A DNA stretch of 64,000 bases. It comes from Euwallacea fornicatus (Eukaryota; Arthropoda; Insecta; Coleoptera; Curculionidae). Shown in pieces: positions 34,112 through 45,649 of this stretch; position 1 is the first letter of the stretch; the number at the start of each line of letters is the position of its first letter. The DNA lies in contig NC_089541.1 in NCBI RefSeq assembly GCF_040115645.1, positions 372,001 to 436,000 of the forward strand. The letters run 5' to 3'. Under the pieces are notes generated by a model that worked only from the letters and a program-made list of their open reading frames with translations, made no database searches and had not been told where the DNA came from. The position numbers and the translations under genes are program-made.

Positions 34112-34237
34112 GACATGTGATGTCAGTTGACGCTTCACTTGACACTTGACGCGAGCTGACACTTGACTTGAAGTTGACATTTGACGTGAAGTTGACATTT
34201 GACGTGAGTCGACACTTGACGTGAGTGTCGACCTGAC
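34112..34237 (+). repeat. Degenerate tandem repeat, ~18-bp unit, TGACGTGA-rich
   Basis: About seven units of 17-19 bases following GACA(C/T)TTGACGTGAAGT. The units vary at several positions. The TGACGTGA core resembles a CRE/AP-1 type site, which is coincidental unless shown otherwise. Confidence 0.8.
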
Positions 34238-35430
34238 ACGAATTAACCGAAAGGCGGTTGCCGAAATCGCCCTGTATATACTTTCAGGACGTTCGAAGCG
34301 ACCGCCTCATTAGATTTATTTAACGCGAGTCTATTAACTACAAATTAAGCCATTTTCTTGGAATGTCTCCAAATGTGCCGTATTTATATCGCGGCTGTTT
34401 ATCAAACATCCCGTACCGGCCTACACGGAGTGAATCATAATGCGAATGTAAATGCAATGTTTTTATGTAATTTCACACCGACACTAAACAAAAATACGCG
34501 ATCCCTAAAAATACTCTGAAAATGAATGTGTTCACCAAAAACAAAACCGGCCGGAGCCCGAATGGAATTTGGAAGTCTTCTTGCCTTTGCAGGTGCCGAC
34601 TAGTCGAAATTAGGGTCGTTTTTGAGAGGAAAAATAACGGGAAACGTGGTGATTCAGTACCCAAAATGAATGGCCCGAAATCGACGTTAATTTGTCGAAA
34701 AAAACTGGTTCGGTGCGAGCTTGGCAGCATTCCCCCGACCTTACTGAAGGAACCAAAAATAAATAAATAAATAGCAAAAGCCGTGAAGTCGAATTTCCCC
34801 CAATCGTAACGTGCAGGAGTGGCCTAAGGGTTGATACAGGTTCGGCTCGGCGGCGCGAGCTGCGGTTTTTCGGCCAAAAATGTATAATTTCCGAAAAGTA
34901 AATGTAGAATTTGACGATAACTGGCCATTAGCCCACACGATTCAAACATCAATATTTGAATTTTTCATTAGATATTTGCGGATTTTTCACCCAACGAATT
35001 CAAAAGAGTAATTTTCGCCCCGAATTTCGGCATTTTAGCTCTTTTCGCCCATACACTGACGAAACCTCAATATATAATTAAAGTCATTTTGCATCGCACG
35101 TGGCGACTTTTTGCTCTCAACTTAACGAAATTTTCTATCGAATTCTGGATGTGTTTTTTCCCACGAATTTTCGACGGGAATCCAGGAAAATTAGCTTTTT
35201 AGCCCACGAATTGAAAGTTGACCTCGACTTATTCATGAAATCTTCGCTCTACACGGTGAACATCTTCATCACAGCCCTTGAATTCGAGGACCATTCACTC
35301 TTTGGATTTGCGAATTGATAGTTCTGAATCGGACGCAAGTGCGCAACTAAGTTTCCGGGTTTCGCGCATGGATGGCGCTGACGACACGTGCAGTTGACAA
35401 ACATGGCGGAAACCGTGTTTCGCTCATAGC
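34238..35430. other. No gene seen; orphan CCCTGTATA end
   Basis: CGCCCTGTATATAC near 34269 has the look of a transposon right end with no partner. The remainder is unique sequence. Confidence 0.35.
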
Positions 35431-36316
35431 TTGAGCGGTAGCTCAAGAGTAACCGGTTGCAACATCAACGTATATCTAAACGCAAATATATCTTGTCTAA
35501 GAACGAAAACGTCGAGCTTCGCGCCGAACAGACAGCGTTCGCGGGAAGTTCCGCTTCTCTGCTTTAGCTCGGGAAAAAGCGGCGGCGAAGCAAGTCATTT
35601 GCTTGAGCAGACCCACGCCGAGTATGCTCCGTCGAAAACCACCTGTGAAGATTGGTTTAAACGCCTCGGAGGTGGCGGTTTTAACAGTGAGGACAAGAAG
35701 CCTGCTTCGGAAGACCAAAAATGATTGAAGACCTGCAAGCGCTATTGGATGAGGACGGTGCGCGAACCCAAGATCAACTTGCGAAGGCATCACGCGTGCC
35801 TCGCCAAGGTATTTCCAGACGTTTCCATGTCACGGGAAAAATTCCAACGGAGGGAAAATGGGTGTCGCACGAGCGACCGGTGGAGGGTCGAAGACCCTCT
35901 TCGGCGAGACGACGATGCTCTGCGTCCGGTGGGTCCAGAAAGGAGTCGCGTACCATGAGCTGCTGAAACCGGGAGAAACTGTCAACGGGCATCGCTACCC
36001 ACAAGAATTTATCAATCTGGACCGTGCATCGCGACCAGAATGGAACAGGTACGAGCGAACGGACGCCCCGTGCTACCGCACTTCCCATGGTCCAGGACGT
36101 CGGCAAAACGCTACCGCAGCCGCCCCGTTCGCCAGACCTGACCCCATCCGATCGTGGCTTGGCAGGGCTGCACTTGGTCAATTTCGAAGAGGTGTCAAAC
36201 TGGTTGGTCGAGCGGTTTCGTCGTCGCGGCGTTCGTGCGTTACCAGCAAGATGGCGAAAATGCGTAGGTGGAGAGGGACGACACTTGAAATGGACCATTT
36301 GAGGTATTTCTCTTGA
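35431..36316 (+). pseudogene. Mauritiana-type mariner, internally deleted
   Basis: Plus-strand segments match the Mos1 type of transposase in order. 35550-35690: helix-turn-helix region including SKTTCEDWFKRL. 35721-35870: DLQALLDEDGARTQDQLAK and a GKIPTEGKWVSHE segment. Between about 35870 and 35910 the expected stretch with the GDEKW first catalytic Asp is missing, and the reading continues as TMLCVRWVQKGVAYHELLKP and GETVNGHRYPQEFINL. 36080-36150: degraded second Asp region and PRSPDLTPSD. 36230-36300: LPARWRKCV, the C-terminus. Loss of the first Asp makes it inactive. TIRs were not recognised. Confidence 0.8.
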
Positions 36317-37934
36317 AATTTTCCATTCGCCATTGATCGAACAATCCCGGAAACTTAGTTGTTTAGTTTTTTTTCTTTTTCTTTTTCTTTTCTTTCTTTT
36401 TTTTCTTTTCTTTTTCTTTTCTTTCTTTTTTTTCTTTTTTTTTTCTTTCCTTTTTTTTTTTTCTTTTTTTTTCTTTTCTTTTTTTTAAGTTTTAACGCGA
36501 TTCGCAAGGAGAGAATTTGAATTTTTGCTCCGCAGCTGGAAACACTTTCGCTCCCTACGCATCTTAGAACGTACGCGCGCCTCACCGCAAAATTCATTAC
36601 GCGTATTGCACGGGCATATTGCGCTTTCCACGTTAAAACCCCTTAATGTTATTATTAATTTATCGTTCAATTTACAACCAATAGTAAATTAGAATCTCGC
36701 CATTGTTTCGGCGGTCAGGCTAGTAAAATGAATATTTACAATTATGACTGCAAACAGCCATTCCCATCGTTTTTTCGTAGCAAATAATTTAGTTCGCTGC
36801 GAATTTAACCGTAATTCCGCCATCAGCTTTGACAACCTGCCCGACGGTGCATATATTTAATAAGCCTAATGGACCGAGTCCCGAAAGGCAATTTGAACGT
36901 ATCTTGAGCCACTATCAGTAATTACCTCCAGCCTTAATCAATAGGCACACATTATATGGTCAGCTTAAACCCCCCCGATTTCCCTATATTCGGCAACAGG
37001 ACATCACCTACTCGTTACATCTCCAGTGACGGGGGCGCCACCAGTCCACCAACCAATCAACCAACCGAAATCCATAGGTTTCGGGCTTGAGCCTGTGTCG
37101 AGCAATATCGTTTCTTTTTGTAATTATTTTCGGGGCGACGCAAATCCGGCTCCGAGAGATTCCCAGCCGGAACATCAAGAGGGGTTAATTAGGGCCCGAT
37201 ATGCCCTTTGAAACCCGCCTTAAACACGCCGTTGACTTTGCACGTATTAAGCAATAAATCTGGCGAAATTGAATTTCTAAATTCTCGGTTATGACGTGCT
37301 TTGTAAATTATTGTCATCATAACTGTCGGATGTCGGCGAATTTAGGGCCGGGCCGGGTTTGCGGCCCCCGCCATGCAGATTACTGTGTCTGGTGAGACCT
37401 GTCGCTTATGAGTGCGCGCTAAATAATTTTAAGTACTGTCGGAATGACGAAGGAGCGCACGAATTTTCCGGCAGTGAAACGCGCGGGAATTTAATATCGC
37501 CAAGGACTCAGCTGGTTCAGATTTCTCAGGTGAACGTGACCGTCAAACGTCACTCAGACAGAAAGTCCCGCAACAGTCTGTAATAATTATTAAACCCGAT
37601 TTCCGGAAACTGACTGCTGAAGTATTAAATATTTGTTTGATTGCTGGAAATTCGAACGTGTCCCAGCGAGCGGTTCGAAGCAGGGACGCAACAACTCGAC
37701 AATACGTAAATTGCGTAAAATGACAGTTTTGCTGGCAGCAACGCCACTGACATAAGTCCGCGACTGATGTCAGTGATGACAGTGAAATGACAGATGAACT
37801 GTCACGCGCGCGAGCGTGACAATTCGACGGATTGTCTGTCATAGACCTACACAGCCGGCCAATTGCATGTTGTGCTCTTTCGCTTGGCACCAATTGAAAA
37901 AATCATCGAAAACTGTTATTGTCTACGTGGTTCG
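36317..37934. other. No gene; pyrimidine tract
   Basis: The dominant feature is the T/C low-complexity tract at 36365-36487. A short imperfect dyad, GTCACGCGCGCGAGCGTGAC, lies at 37800-37819. Nothing else was recognised. Confidence 0.4.
36365..36487. repeat. Polypyrimidine (TTTTC)n-like tract
   Basis: About 120 bases of T with regularly spaced C, read as poly-Lys on the minus strand only because of composition. Confidence 0.9.
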
Positions 37935-38289
37935 TGCAGGGTGTCCCGAGGGAAAGTGTCCACCCTGAACATCTCTACCCGCCTTAACGTGTAATACCTC
38001 GTTTGGAAGATAATTTCGTTCTCTACATCGTGGAACTTTTATTGTTTATTTTTCTACGTCGACATCGTAGAAATTAAACAAAAACCCAATAACTTGATTT
38101 TGACCGTGGGCGTCGCGAATGCGGACCGTGTGCAGTTGACCTCGGAAGGTGACAACTTCCCAAATGTATCGATAACAAGGACATTTCCAACGTTTCGTTT
38201 AAAATGGATGAGCCCTAATTTGTTCGTAGGAGCAATTTGTTGATATTTCCCGCCGCACTTGGTGGTTTCGGTACTTCGTGACGAGACAT

Positions 38290-38493
38290 CACTTTGCGGT
38301 TCGTTCCAATTTTAATTTCGTTAAAACGGTTTACACGTTACAAGAGAGGCCCGAGCCTGCGGGGCTGAATTACAAAAACAATAATTCTGCAAGAGCGACA
38401 GCTCGTGTCCTTAATTTAAATCGTCCCGACGATGTGGTTCGCCATCTCTATGCATCCGAGTCGCTGATAAAATTCGCTGAGATTGGTCCCGCC

Positions 38494-38545
<52 letters not shown>

Positions 38546-39370
38546 GAAAAAACGAAGTCGACCGCCCAACGAGAAGTGACGAAGTCCGAATCGTTGTTCT
38601 GGGACATTTTCCAATGGACAAGAACGTGTGCACGAAATATTGCTGGAAAATCCGGCATTTAAAAAAGTAGTGCTCATAGAATTTTAAAAGGGAGTAAAGC
38701 TCCATTCTTGCGTCATAAAACTAGTGCAGGAATTAAATGAGGAAGATTTCCACTGTCGATTACAATTCTGCAAAATCTTTAGTAACGTGTTACATTTAAA
38801 CAGACATTTGTTGTATAATACAGCCTTTCCTGACGGAATTTCGTTCCATTTAAATGACGAAGTTAACAGACATAACTGCCGTGACTGGAATGAGGTCGAT
38901 TCTCTTTTGTTCGGAGAGATCCACACTCAACGACCTCCCCAAAAACTGGACGTTTCAACGGGGACTTTTTTGGTGACGACGTTGTCCAGTCCTGGAAACG
39001 TAAATGGAAACAACTGTTCACTGAACGCCATATCATCCAAAATGACTGAAACACTCGAACGAGATGCCCTCCTCTTAGAACAAGAATCAGTTGTTCAACA
39101 GGATGGAGCGGGTGCACGTTGCGATGCCGCTATTCGACCATTCCCAGCTGAGGAACTCCCTGGAAGACGGATTAACGGTAGCGGTCCAGTGGAGGGCCTG
39201 CGAGATCCCTCGATTTTAGTCCCTTGGATTTTTTCCTGTGGGGACGTTTGGAGACCCAAATCTATGACGCACCATCTGATTGCCTCAAGGAGTTACGTGC
39301 CTGAATCGTCGAAGAGCTCAGATCAATAACACCAGAAACGCTGGATAATATGCGACAACGTCTTTAGGAT
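38290..39370 (+). pseudogene. DUF4817/DDE-type transposase, best-preserved copy
   Basis: Order of motifs on the plus strand. 38385-38485: ARATARVLNLNRPDDVVRHL and IKFAEIGP, the N-terminal DNA-binding domain. Then a 38-base A run. 38555-38640: DRPTRSDEVRIVVLGHFPMD. 38690-38750: IKLVQELNEEDFHCRLQFC. 38825-38945: FPDGISFHLNDEVNRHNC and FGEIHTQRPPQK (first catalytic region; the Asp of the usual FSDE is read as PDG). 39085-39110: VQQDGAGAR with the second Asp. Near 39215, after a frameshift, SPLDFFLWGRLET-like sequence with the third Asp. 39300-39360: LKELRARIVEELRSITPETL. Frame changes and stops make it inactive. Confidence 0.85.
38495..38532 (+). repeat. A38 run inside transposase N-terminus
   Basis: An uninterrupted adenine run followed by AAAG repeats to 38552. 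It sits where related transposases have a Lys/Arg-rich linker, so it may have grown from Lys codons. Confidence 0.9.
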
Positions 39371-40079
39371 GCGCATGGAAGTCACTGGAGGTCACTTTCG
39401 ATCTTTTTTGTGATACGATTAACGAAACGACGGAGAAGGTATTCAGGGCGGACACTTTCAGTTGGAACACCCTGTGTACAGAGTCGTACAATTCAGGTAA
39501 ATGACGTGCTTCAAGTAAACAATGCCCAGACAGCCATGTTAATTACATTTCCAACTTAGAAGCCGGGGAAAAGTACAATGTTTTTGGAAGAAGATCAAGT
39601 AAAGTTTGCTGGAAAAATAGAGCAAATCGCTCACTCTGCTCGTATAGTTACGAGAATATCCACAAACTTTACTGGCGCCACAATAAACTGCTAAAACATC
39701 TGCGAACTGGACAGGATCGACTCCGATGGCGAAAATGTCCAAACACGTGTAAACATGTAGCTAGATCTCATCTGCTTGAAGCAAAGAGCAAATATTGGTA
39801 TAAATTATCCTGAGGTTTATACAGGGTGTCCCAAATAAATGGTAATTTTGGAAGCTGTGCGAGATACATGGTGGCTCAAATTAGGGGAAAGGTGCGCATT
39901 TTTGCGCCCGTTCGGAGAATATTCAAAAATGAAAAATACGCAGGGCAGTTGTCAAGGTATTGAGAAAAAACTGAAAACTGTGATTTTCGAAAATCGTAAA
40001 TTACGAGAACGCGCGAAAATTCGCGGATGAACTGGCCATCGAAACGTCACGTCAAATGGGGCATTAACGTACGGCTTGG

Positions 40080-40375
40080 AATTCTTAATGGGCACGTGAC
40101 ATTTGTAACTTTTGCCTTATCCGGGGAAAATATCTAGAGGTTCTGCGGCAGAATTTCGTACAAACCATCGAAGATTCCCCACTGGCTACCGTAGCCCACA
40201 TGCGGTCTCAGCAGGATGGGGCGCCACCACGTAACTCATTAGTCGTTGCGCAATATCTAAACGACACGTATGAAAATAATCGGATTGGAAATCGAGGGCG
40301 CGTCAGTTGGCCAGCACGCTCTCCAGACTTGGCTTCTTGCGATTTTTTGTTTGGGGACGCGTGAAAGGTAAGATC
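40080..40375 (+). pseudogene. D41D transposase, C-terminal catalytic fragment
   Basis: The plus-strand frame from about 40135 reads LEVLRQNFVQTIEDSPLA, then RSQQDGAPPRNSLVVAQYL (second Asp) and VSWPARSPDLASCDFLFG (third Asp) before a TGA. Exactly 41 residues separate the two Asp, the spacing of the DD41D (rosa) group of ITm transposases. The DNA-binding part and first Asp are not recognisable upstream. Confidence 0.8.
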
Positions 40376-40709
40376 CTACGGCACTGCAGCGGAGTTGGAG
40401 GCTGCAATTGGAGAAACACCTTCAGATATGACGAGAACTGCTCGTGCGGCCAGTTGGTAAACGCTGTAGAGGTTGCGTCAATCATAGCTGAGGAATATTT
40501 GAACGTTTTTTCGTAGTTGACGGGATCAGAAATTCCTGCTAATAGCAAGTAAAGGTACCCATTACTTCGCTGCATTCTTTGGGCAAATTTATTGAATTGT
40601 GATTGCGTTAGTATTAATATTCTTGTTAAGGTTTCATTTTCTCCTTAAATAGAACACGTGGTACATCAATGCTTTTTGAATAGTACGAAACGTAGCACTT
40701 GTGTTCAAG

Positions 40710-41141
40710 TCTGCTAGGGTGAAATTAAGTTTTTTCCCACTTCGAGGGGTTCAAGGGCACCTGCGCGGTCAGTGGTTAAAACGCTCTTTTTATCCTCCAG
40801 TCGACGAAAATCCAATATGGCGGCTCACGGCGAAGCTGGATATAACTTCTCGGAATCTAGAGGAGGGGGGAAAATTCCGAGACCGCCATTCGATTGGCAG
40901 CTGTCGATAATGCAGGACCGTCGAACTCCGTGGGATTCGCTCGAACTGTGATTTTCGAAAGTCACAAATTTTCGCTCACCGAAAATCGCAGTTTCCGACT
41001 CGTCGCCCGCGCCTCGACAATCCCCGCACGGATCGGAGAAATCCGAACGGGCGCGAAAACGCTCACCTTTCGCCGTCCGATTTCGAGCCGCCCCGCCTCC
41101 GCGGTCCTCGCGGCACTCGCTCTATTCGGGACGCCTCGGAT
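40710..41141 (-). repeat. Right long inverted arm of the D41D element
   Basis: In reverse complement this arm is collinear with 5233-5660. Shared blocks are GTCCCGAAT, GCCCGTTCGG, GAAAACTGCGAT-like, AATCCAATATGGCGGC (read on the plus strand here) and GGCAGTTGTCGA-like sequence. Confidence 0.7.
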
Positions 41142-42304
41142 AATGGCGGAGACGTAACGGCTCCATCGGTCATTATCACGTGACGCGACCGACGACCATT
41201 GTCCGGTCCGGTCGGTTTCCCTTTAATGGGATTCGATCCCCGATTGGGCAAACGAAAGGCAAAAACCATTGTCTCGACTCATATTTTAAAAATGAACGGA
41301 AATGAAATATGACGCGGTCGCTCGGAACGGCTCTATAATTCAATTTCCTTTTGAACGATACAACAACAATAAGAGCGACTAGAAAAGACCGAAACGAGAT
41401 CTATACATGGGAGCGCTAAATAAGAAGCAGTGGCCCGTTTCGGCGATATTTAGTATGTTCCTTCTCCTCTCCGTGGCGGAGGTACCCCGCACGTGACGCA
41501 ACCGGGTCGACAGTGATAAATGTCCTCCTTCTGCATTCAACACAGGAAATGAATAATGTAATGGTAAAAATGGCCCAAACGTCATGAGATATGATCGAAC
41601 GCTGGACGCGAACGTTGCCGCCGTTCGATGTTTATCTTTAAATTCTGAGAGTTGCGGCGTTTGGGCAAAGAGTCTGGAAGCAAAAAGTTCATTTTCTCTT
41701 TGGCTAAACGTGGAACGCGATTTATGGCACAAGTGGTGTGTCGAGGCATCCACGCAAAAGCCATTAGATCCTCGTTTGTTGGGGGGAAAAATGGCATACG
41801 CAAGCCGTCTAATTACAACACAGTACTAATGTGTAGGAGCCACGGAATTGTTCCAGGGACACTTAATGGGGGTTGGAAACGGCTATATTTCGTAACAAGT
41901 GAGGTAAATTGTCCGCGTCCGCGCGCGCAACTGTCGTCGGCCGAACGGGGGGCGGGGTAGTTACAGGGGATATTCCCGTTAAGGCATTAGTGACGTCTTT
42001 CGAGGTTGCAATACCTGCGCCGTGAACAATAACGACGGACGCTCGCGCTCTCGGTGTCCCGCCATTGATCACCGGCCGTTCTGTCCATCGCGGACACCTC
42101 GGATCTGAACGTAACGTAACGTATTAGTTTCGTTCTCGTTTAAGTTATTCTCGACTGCGTGTGCAAATTCTCTAAGATTTCTTTACTTTGCGTCATAGCT
42201 CCGCGCCTCGGCCCGGAGTCGCCTCGACGGGGTGTTCCCGGAAAACTTAAAAATGAAAACATTTCTGACCGATTATGGTGAAGACAGAACGTGGGAATTT
42301 CCGT
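41142..42304. other. No gene seen
   Basis: Unique sequence. The open stretches at 41379-41960 lack motifs and splice structure. Confidence 0.35.
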
Positions 42305-42600
42305 AATTTATACAGAGTGTCAATTTGAAAACGGAACGCCCTCGATATTTCGGTCTCTGTATGAAATATGTAAATATGCAAAAACACGTCGATTTTATTT
42401 TCAAAGGGGGCCATCTTTAAGTCGATTTCCACTTAAATTGCGTGCACCCTCTAGCGGGGACGGAAACAACCCCTAAAATCTGAATGGAAAAGGGGGCGAG
42501 ATACACCTCATTTGGAAGGTGCTCCGAATGCTTCTCCGAGCGTGCCTGGTTTTTCTCCATTGAGAAATTTTCGGAAAACTACGTGGGTGCCCTCTGTACT
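42305..42600 (+). repeat. Dispersed repeat shared with 23.66-23.90 kb
   Basis: It begins TATACAGAGTGTCAATTTGA near 42309 and aligns with the 23.7-kb copy through AAAGGGGGCCATC, GCGTGCACCCTCTAGCGG and GGAAACAACCCCTAAAA. No coding content is recognised. Confidence 0.6.
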
Positions 42601-42959
42601 GAGGAAAAATTGTTCATTAACATCTTAAGGGTTGAAGTTGATGTCCGTTGTTTTCTAAATTGCAATAGGCTCTATTGTCCAAGTCCATTCTAACGATAAC
42701 AAAAATTTCCACTTGAATTTCCCTCCGTCCAGCTGCCATTTTCCTCTCCGTTCCCTCCAAATCTTGCTGCTGGGTTGTCCGGACAACGCATGGTCGTTCA
42801 AAATTTTATTTGTTTATTTGTACTCGCACGCGCATTTATTCAAATATTCCGCTTTCAGCAAAAAACATAAAAAAATAGAAAAAATAGATTGAAGGAGGGT
42901 CACGAAATTGTTGAATTCTTTTCGTAATATTATTTATTGTTGTTATTTTTATTTTTTGT

Positions 42960-43310
42960 ATTAAAGGCCCATTTTCACCAAGATGCAGCTCCACCGCGTT
43001 AGTTTCTTCTAGTTAGATGGTGGTTGCGCCACAGGTTTCCAGGCAGACGAACTGGCAGATGTCGATTGGAACGGCCACCGCGGTCGCCCAATTTAACACC
43101 TCTGGATTTTTTCTCTGGGGGCGTCTTAAATCTGCTCTTCACAAAACCCAGCTGTAAGGTTTGGAGGGATCGAAGATAACGACTTCAGCTGTGCGCAGGC
43201 GAATTCGAGTAGAGGTTCGTATGAATGTCGGAGCGAAGTCCGAAAACAGAGTTCGTTGCTGTCTAGAGGACCGTTTTTCCGTTTAAAACTTTAATAAACG
43301 ATTTTCCTAC
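42960..43310 (+). pseudogene. DDE transposase, C-terminal relic
   Basis: The plus strand reads a HQDAAPPR region (second Asp) with a stop shortly after. It continues FPGRRTGRCRLERPPRSPNL and TPLDFFSGGVLNLLFTKP with the third Asp, then SERSPKTEFVAV-like C-terminal sequence with further stops. N-terminal and first catalytic regions are missing. Confidence 0.75.
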
Positions 43311-43364
43311 GATACTACGTATTAGCAACACTAACAGTTCAGCTTAAATAAGGCCTAGAGTTCC

Positions 43365-43615
43365 TAGGTGGCGCGGCAATCGTCGAAAGTAGGCTTCTTT
43401 CTTCTGCGCGACACTTTGACAAATCCGCTTAAAGCGATCTATTACGCGTTTGAGGAGCTTTCGTGACGGCTTGGGTTCCTCCGGATATCGAATGCCAAAC
43501 GTTGTGGTTAATACTTTGTTACATTCACCGTAAATAACGAACGCAGTGAGGTGATCTTCGTTTGAATAATCTACGAGCGCCGCCGCGCTTAAATTCTGGC
43601 GAGCAGCGCCATCTA
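43365..43615 (-). pseudogene. DUF4817-type transposase N-terminus fragment
   Basis: On the minus strand 43585-43385 reads VDYSNEDHLTAFVIYGECNK, then RYPEEPKPSRKLLKRVIDRF and KRICQSVAQKK. This is the helix-turn-helix domain found at the start of insect DUF4817/DDE transposases, without the catalytic part. The fragment is bounded by TAGGTGGCGC (43365) and GCGCCATCTA (to 43615), a possible short inverted pair, so it may be an internally deleted element. It is opposite in strand to the catalytic relic at 42960. Confidence 0.65.
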
Positions 43616-43785
43616 GTAACGATAGACGATATTTAAAGTAAATTGTTGAGTACTGAACGTTGAAAAGTGTTTTTTTTTTTTTTAATAAAATGAGAATTGG
43701 TAGATTTAGATGTGGACAATTGAATCGAAATTGGTACCAATTTTTGGTGTTGAATATGTATTCGTTGGGAAAATGGGGGGTTCCC

Positions 43786-43833
<48 letters not shown>

Positions 43834-45649
43834 TTTTTTCCAATTTTTGAACGGTAAATTTGGATTCATTCTCTGAATGCCCTGCGTGGAAAAACCCGAT
43901 TTAACTTACTGATCCGAGGACTCTAAGGCACGTTGCGCAGCAGCGCAGAATTTCATTGCGAAATACCCGGCCACTTTCGAATGATCAGAAAATACATTCG
44001 AAACCCAAATTTTTTTTAGGGGGGGGGGGAATCCTAAATATCTCGAAAACCGCAAAAATGAGGTGCGGAACGCTGTACGCGACAAACATTCACAATGTTC
44101 CGCAGAATCGAAACTTGTCACGATGTACGGGGCGTTCCGTTTAAAACGGGCGAGTTGACGTTCCGTGTCCGGTCGAACCGGAAGCGGCGCCGCCACGAAA
44201 ACGTTCTTGATCAATGGATCGCCTCCACTTGACCACGATGCCCCAGCTGCGACCATTTTCCTAGTCGCGGCTTTCAATGTGCGGACGGCGCCCCGCATCC
44301 GTGGGACCCCCGAGCATAGTTGATGCTTGACCTTGTTCGCGGTTTGGAAATGATGTTTCGAGCACTTCTCAACGAAAACCAATAGGGTAAAGTTTGGAAG
44401 AGACCTTCACGCGAGGTATAACTCTGGTACAACCTCCTTCTCCCCCCTCCCCCTACGCCGGAGATTTTGGTGGCTGTCCCCCCTCCCCCCGGTCGAGTGG
44501 GGGGCGCGTGCCGTTTACTGGAAAAGCGATCCCCCCCCCTTCCGTCGAAAGTAAAGTCGACGTGTTTTGGCACATTTGCCCGTTTTGGCGCATTTGCCCG
44601 TTTTCGCACAAGGGCCAGAACGCCGGGGGCGGCTCGTTTCCGAGCGGCCGCGTTCCGCGTACGATACGCGCGCGGGCAAAGGGTCGAGCCAAAAAACGAC
44701 GATAATAAACTGGGAATTTGTAATTCAAAGGGAATGACAATATTGATATCACATGGTCCGCAGAAACAACATTTTCGCAAAACTCCGCGTTCGTTTTGTT
44801 AATAATTTAACGCTCTTTGATATTCGTCCGGTTCAGCATGACGTTGGCTTTCGTTTTTGGAACGAAAATTAAAACCCACGGACATCGACCGTCAAAACTA
44901 ATATTTCCAGGATCGAGATGAAATTACAACAAAATTTCCCGGTTTCCGCAATTTTCACAAACAACATTATCGTCGATAATTTATTTCACAGTCGCGTTCG
45001 TTTGCTGCAACAACCGACGTTATGGAGTGCACCGCGCCCAAAAGTTCGTGTGGAAATTTGTAATTTTCTCGGACGAATAACTCAAGAGTGAGACACCTGA
45101 AAGCGGATGGTTGATGGATGATATGTTGAGGACAAGGCAGGTAAAATATAAGCGGATCGCATTTGTAGGCAGGGAGGCCCGATGATAAATTACCCGGGAC
45201 GGGTTGTGATTTTTCCATCATGACTTCTATCCTATTTCATCTTGAAATATTTCCCCAACTTTCATTTATTACGCGTCGCCCCCAAAGTTACTTTAGAATA
45301 CCGTCGGAGCGGAGCTTGAAAAATGTATTTCCTCGAAAGGGCTTTCGCTATTAGCCGTAGGAAAGCAGATTTAATTTAAATGTTCGCGGGGAAACAATAA
45401 ACGAGAAGCCCATGAAAGCTCCCCCAGATCCTCTCAGTCTTAAATTCGACCCGGTGCAAAATTGCCGGAATCTACGAAACCCATTGCGAGAGCCGAATGT
45501 TTTCGACGCGCCATTAAATTATACAAACGCGATTTTGATGTAAAATTAACGATTATTCTAAACAGCCCCGAAAAGCCGTTATTACTAATTATTTCGCAGT
45601 GGCACAACAGTAAACGCTCATTTTGGTACTTAAGCGGATTAAGTTAATT
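43616..45649. other. No intact gene; A42 run and orphan terminus
   Basis: An adenine run spans 43789-43830. TACGGGGCGTTCCGT at 44125-44139 is identical to the left end of the MITE at 58853 but has no partner here. C-rich stretches at 44440-44540 keep several frames open without recognisable products. Confidence 0.4.

Larger units (their letters stand above)
37935..39476 (+). mobile_element. Full-length DUF4817/DDE element, 1.54 kb
   Basis: Left terminus TGCAGGGTGTCCCGAGGGAA; right terminus in reverse complement ACACAGGGTGTTCCAACTGA. The ends stay alignable for about 35 bases through AAAGTGTCC.CCCTGAA. The transposase relic at 38290-39370 lies inside in the plus orientation, so this is the full extent of an autonomous-type element of this family. 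Confidence 0.85.
39820..41141 (+). mobile_element. D41D ITm element with long inverted repeats, 1.32 kb
   Basis: Left terminus TACAGGGTGTCCCAAATAAA. The right terminus in reverse complement ends in GAGGCGTCCCGAATAGAGCG. Homology between the ends is clearest by comparison with the MITE at 5233: the left arm (39820-40030) matches its first 200 bases, and the right arm (41141 back to about 40710) matches its first 430 bases. A D41D transposase fragment lies between in the plus orientation. Confidence 0.7.

Noticed and set aside
35774..36298. 174-codon open frame on the minus strand
   Set aside because: It is the antisense of the mariner relic and has no motif of its own.
41225..41250. tRNA T-arm-like GGGATTCGATCCCC
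   Set aside because: No A-box, anticodon stem or acceptor stem could be placed upstream.
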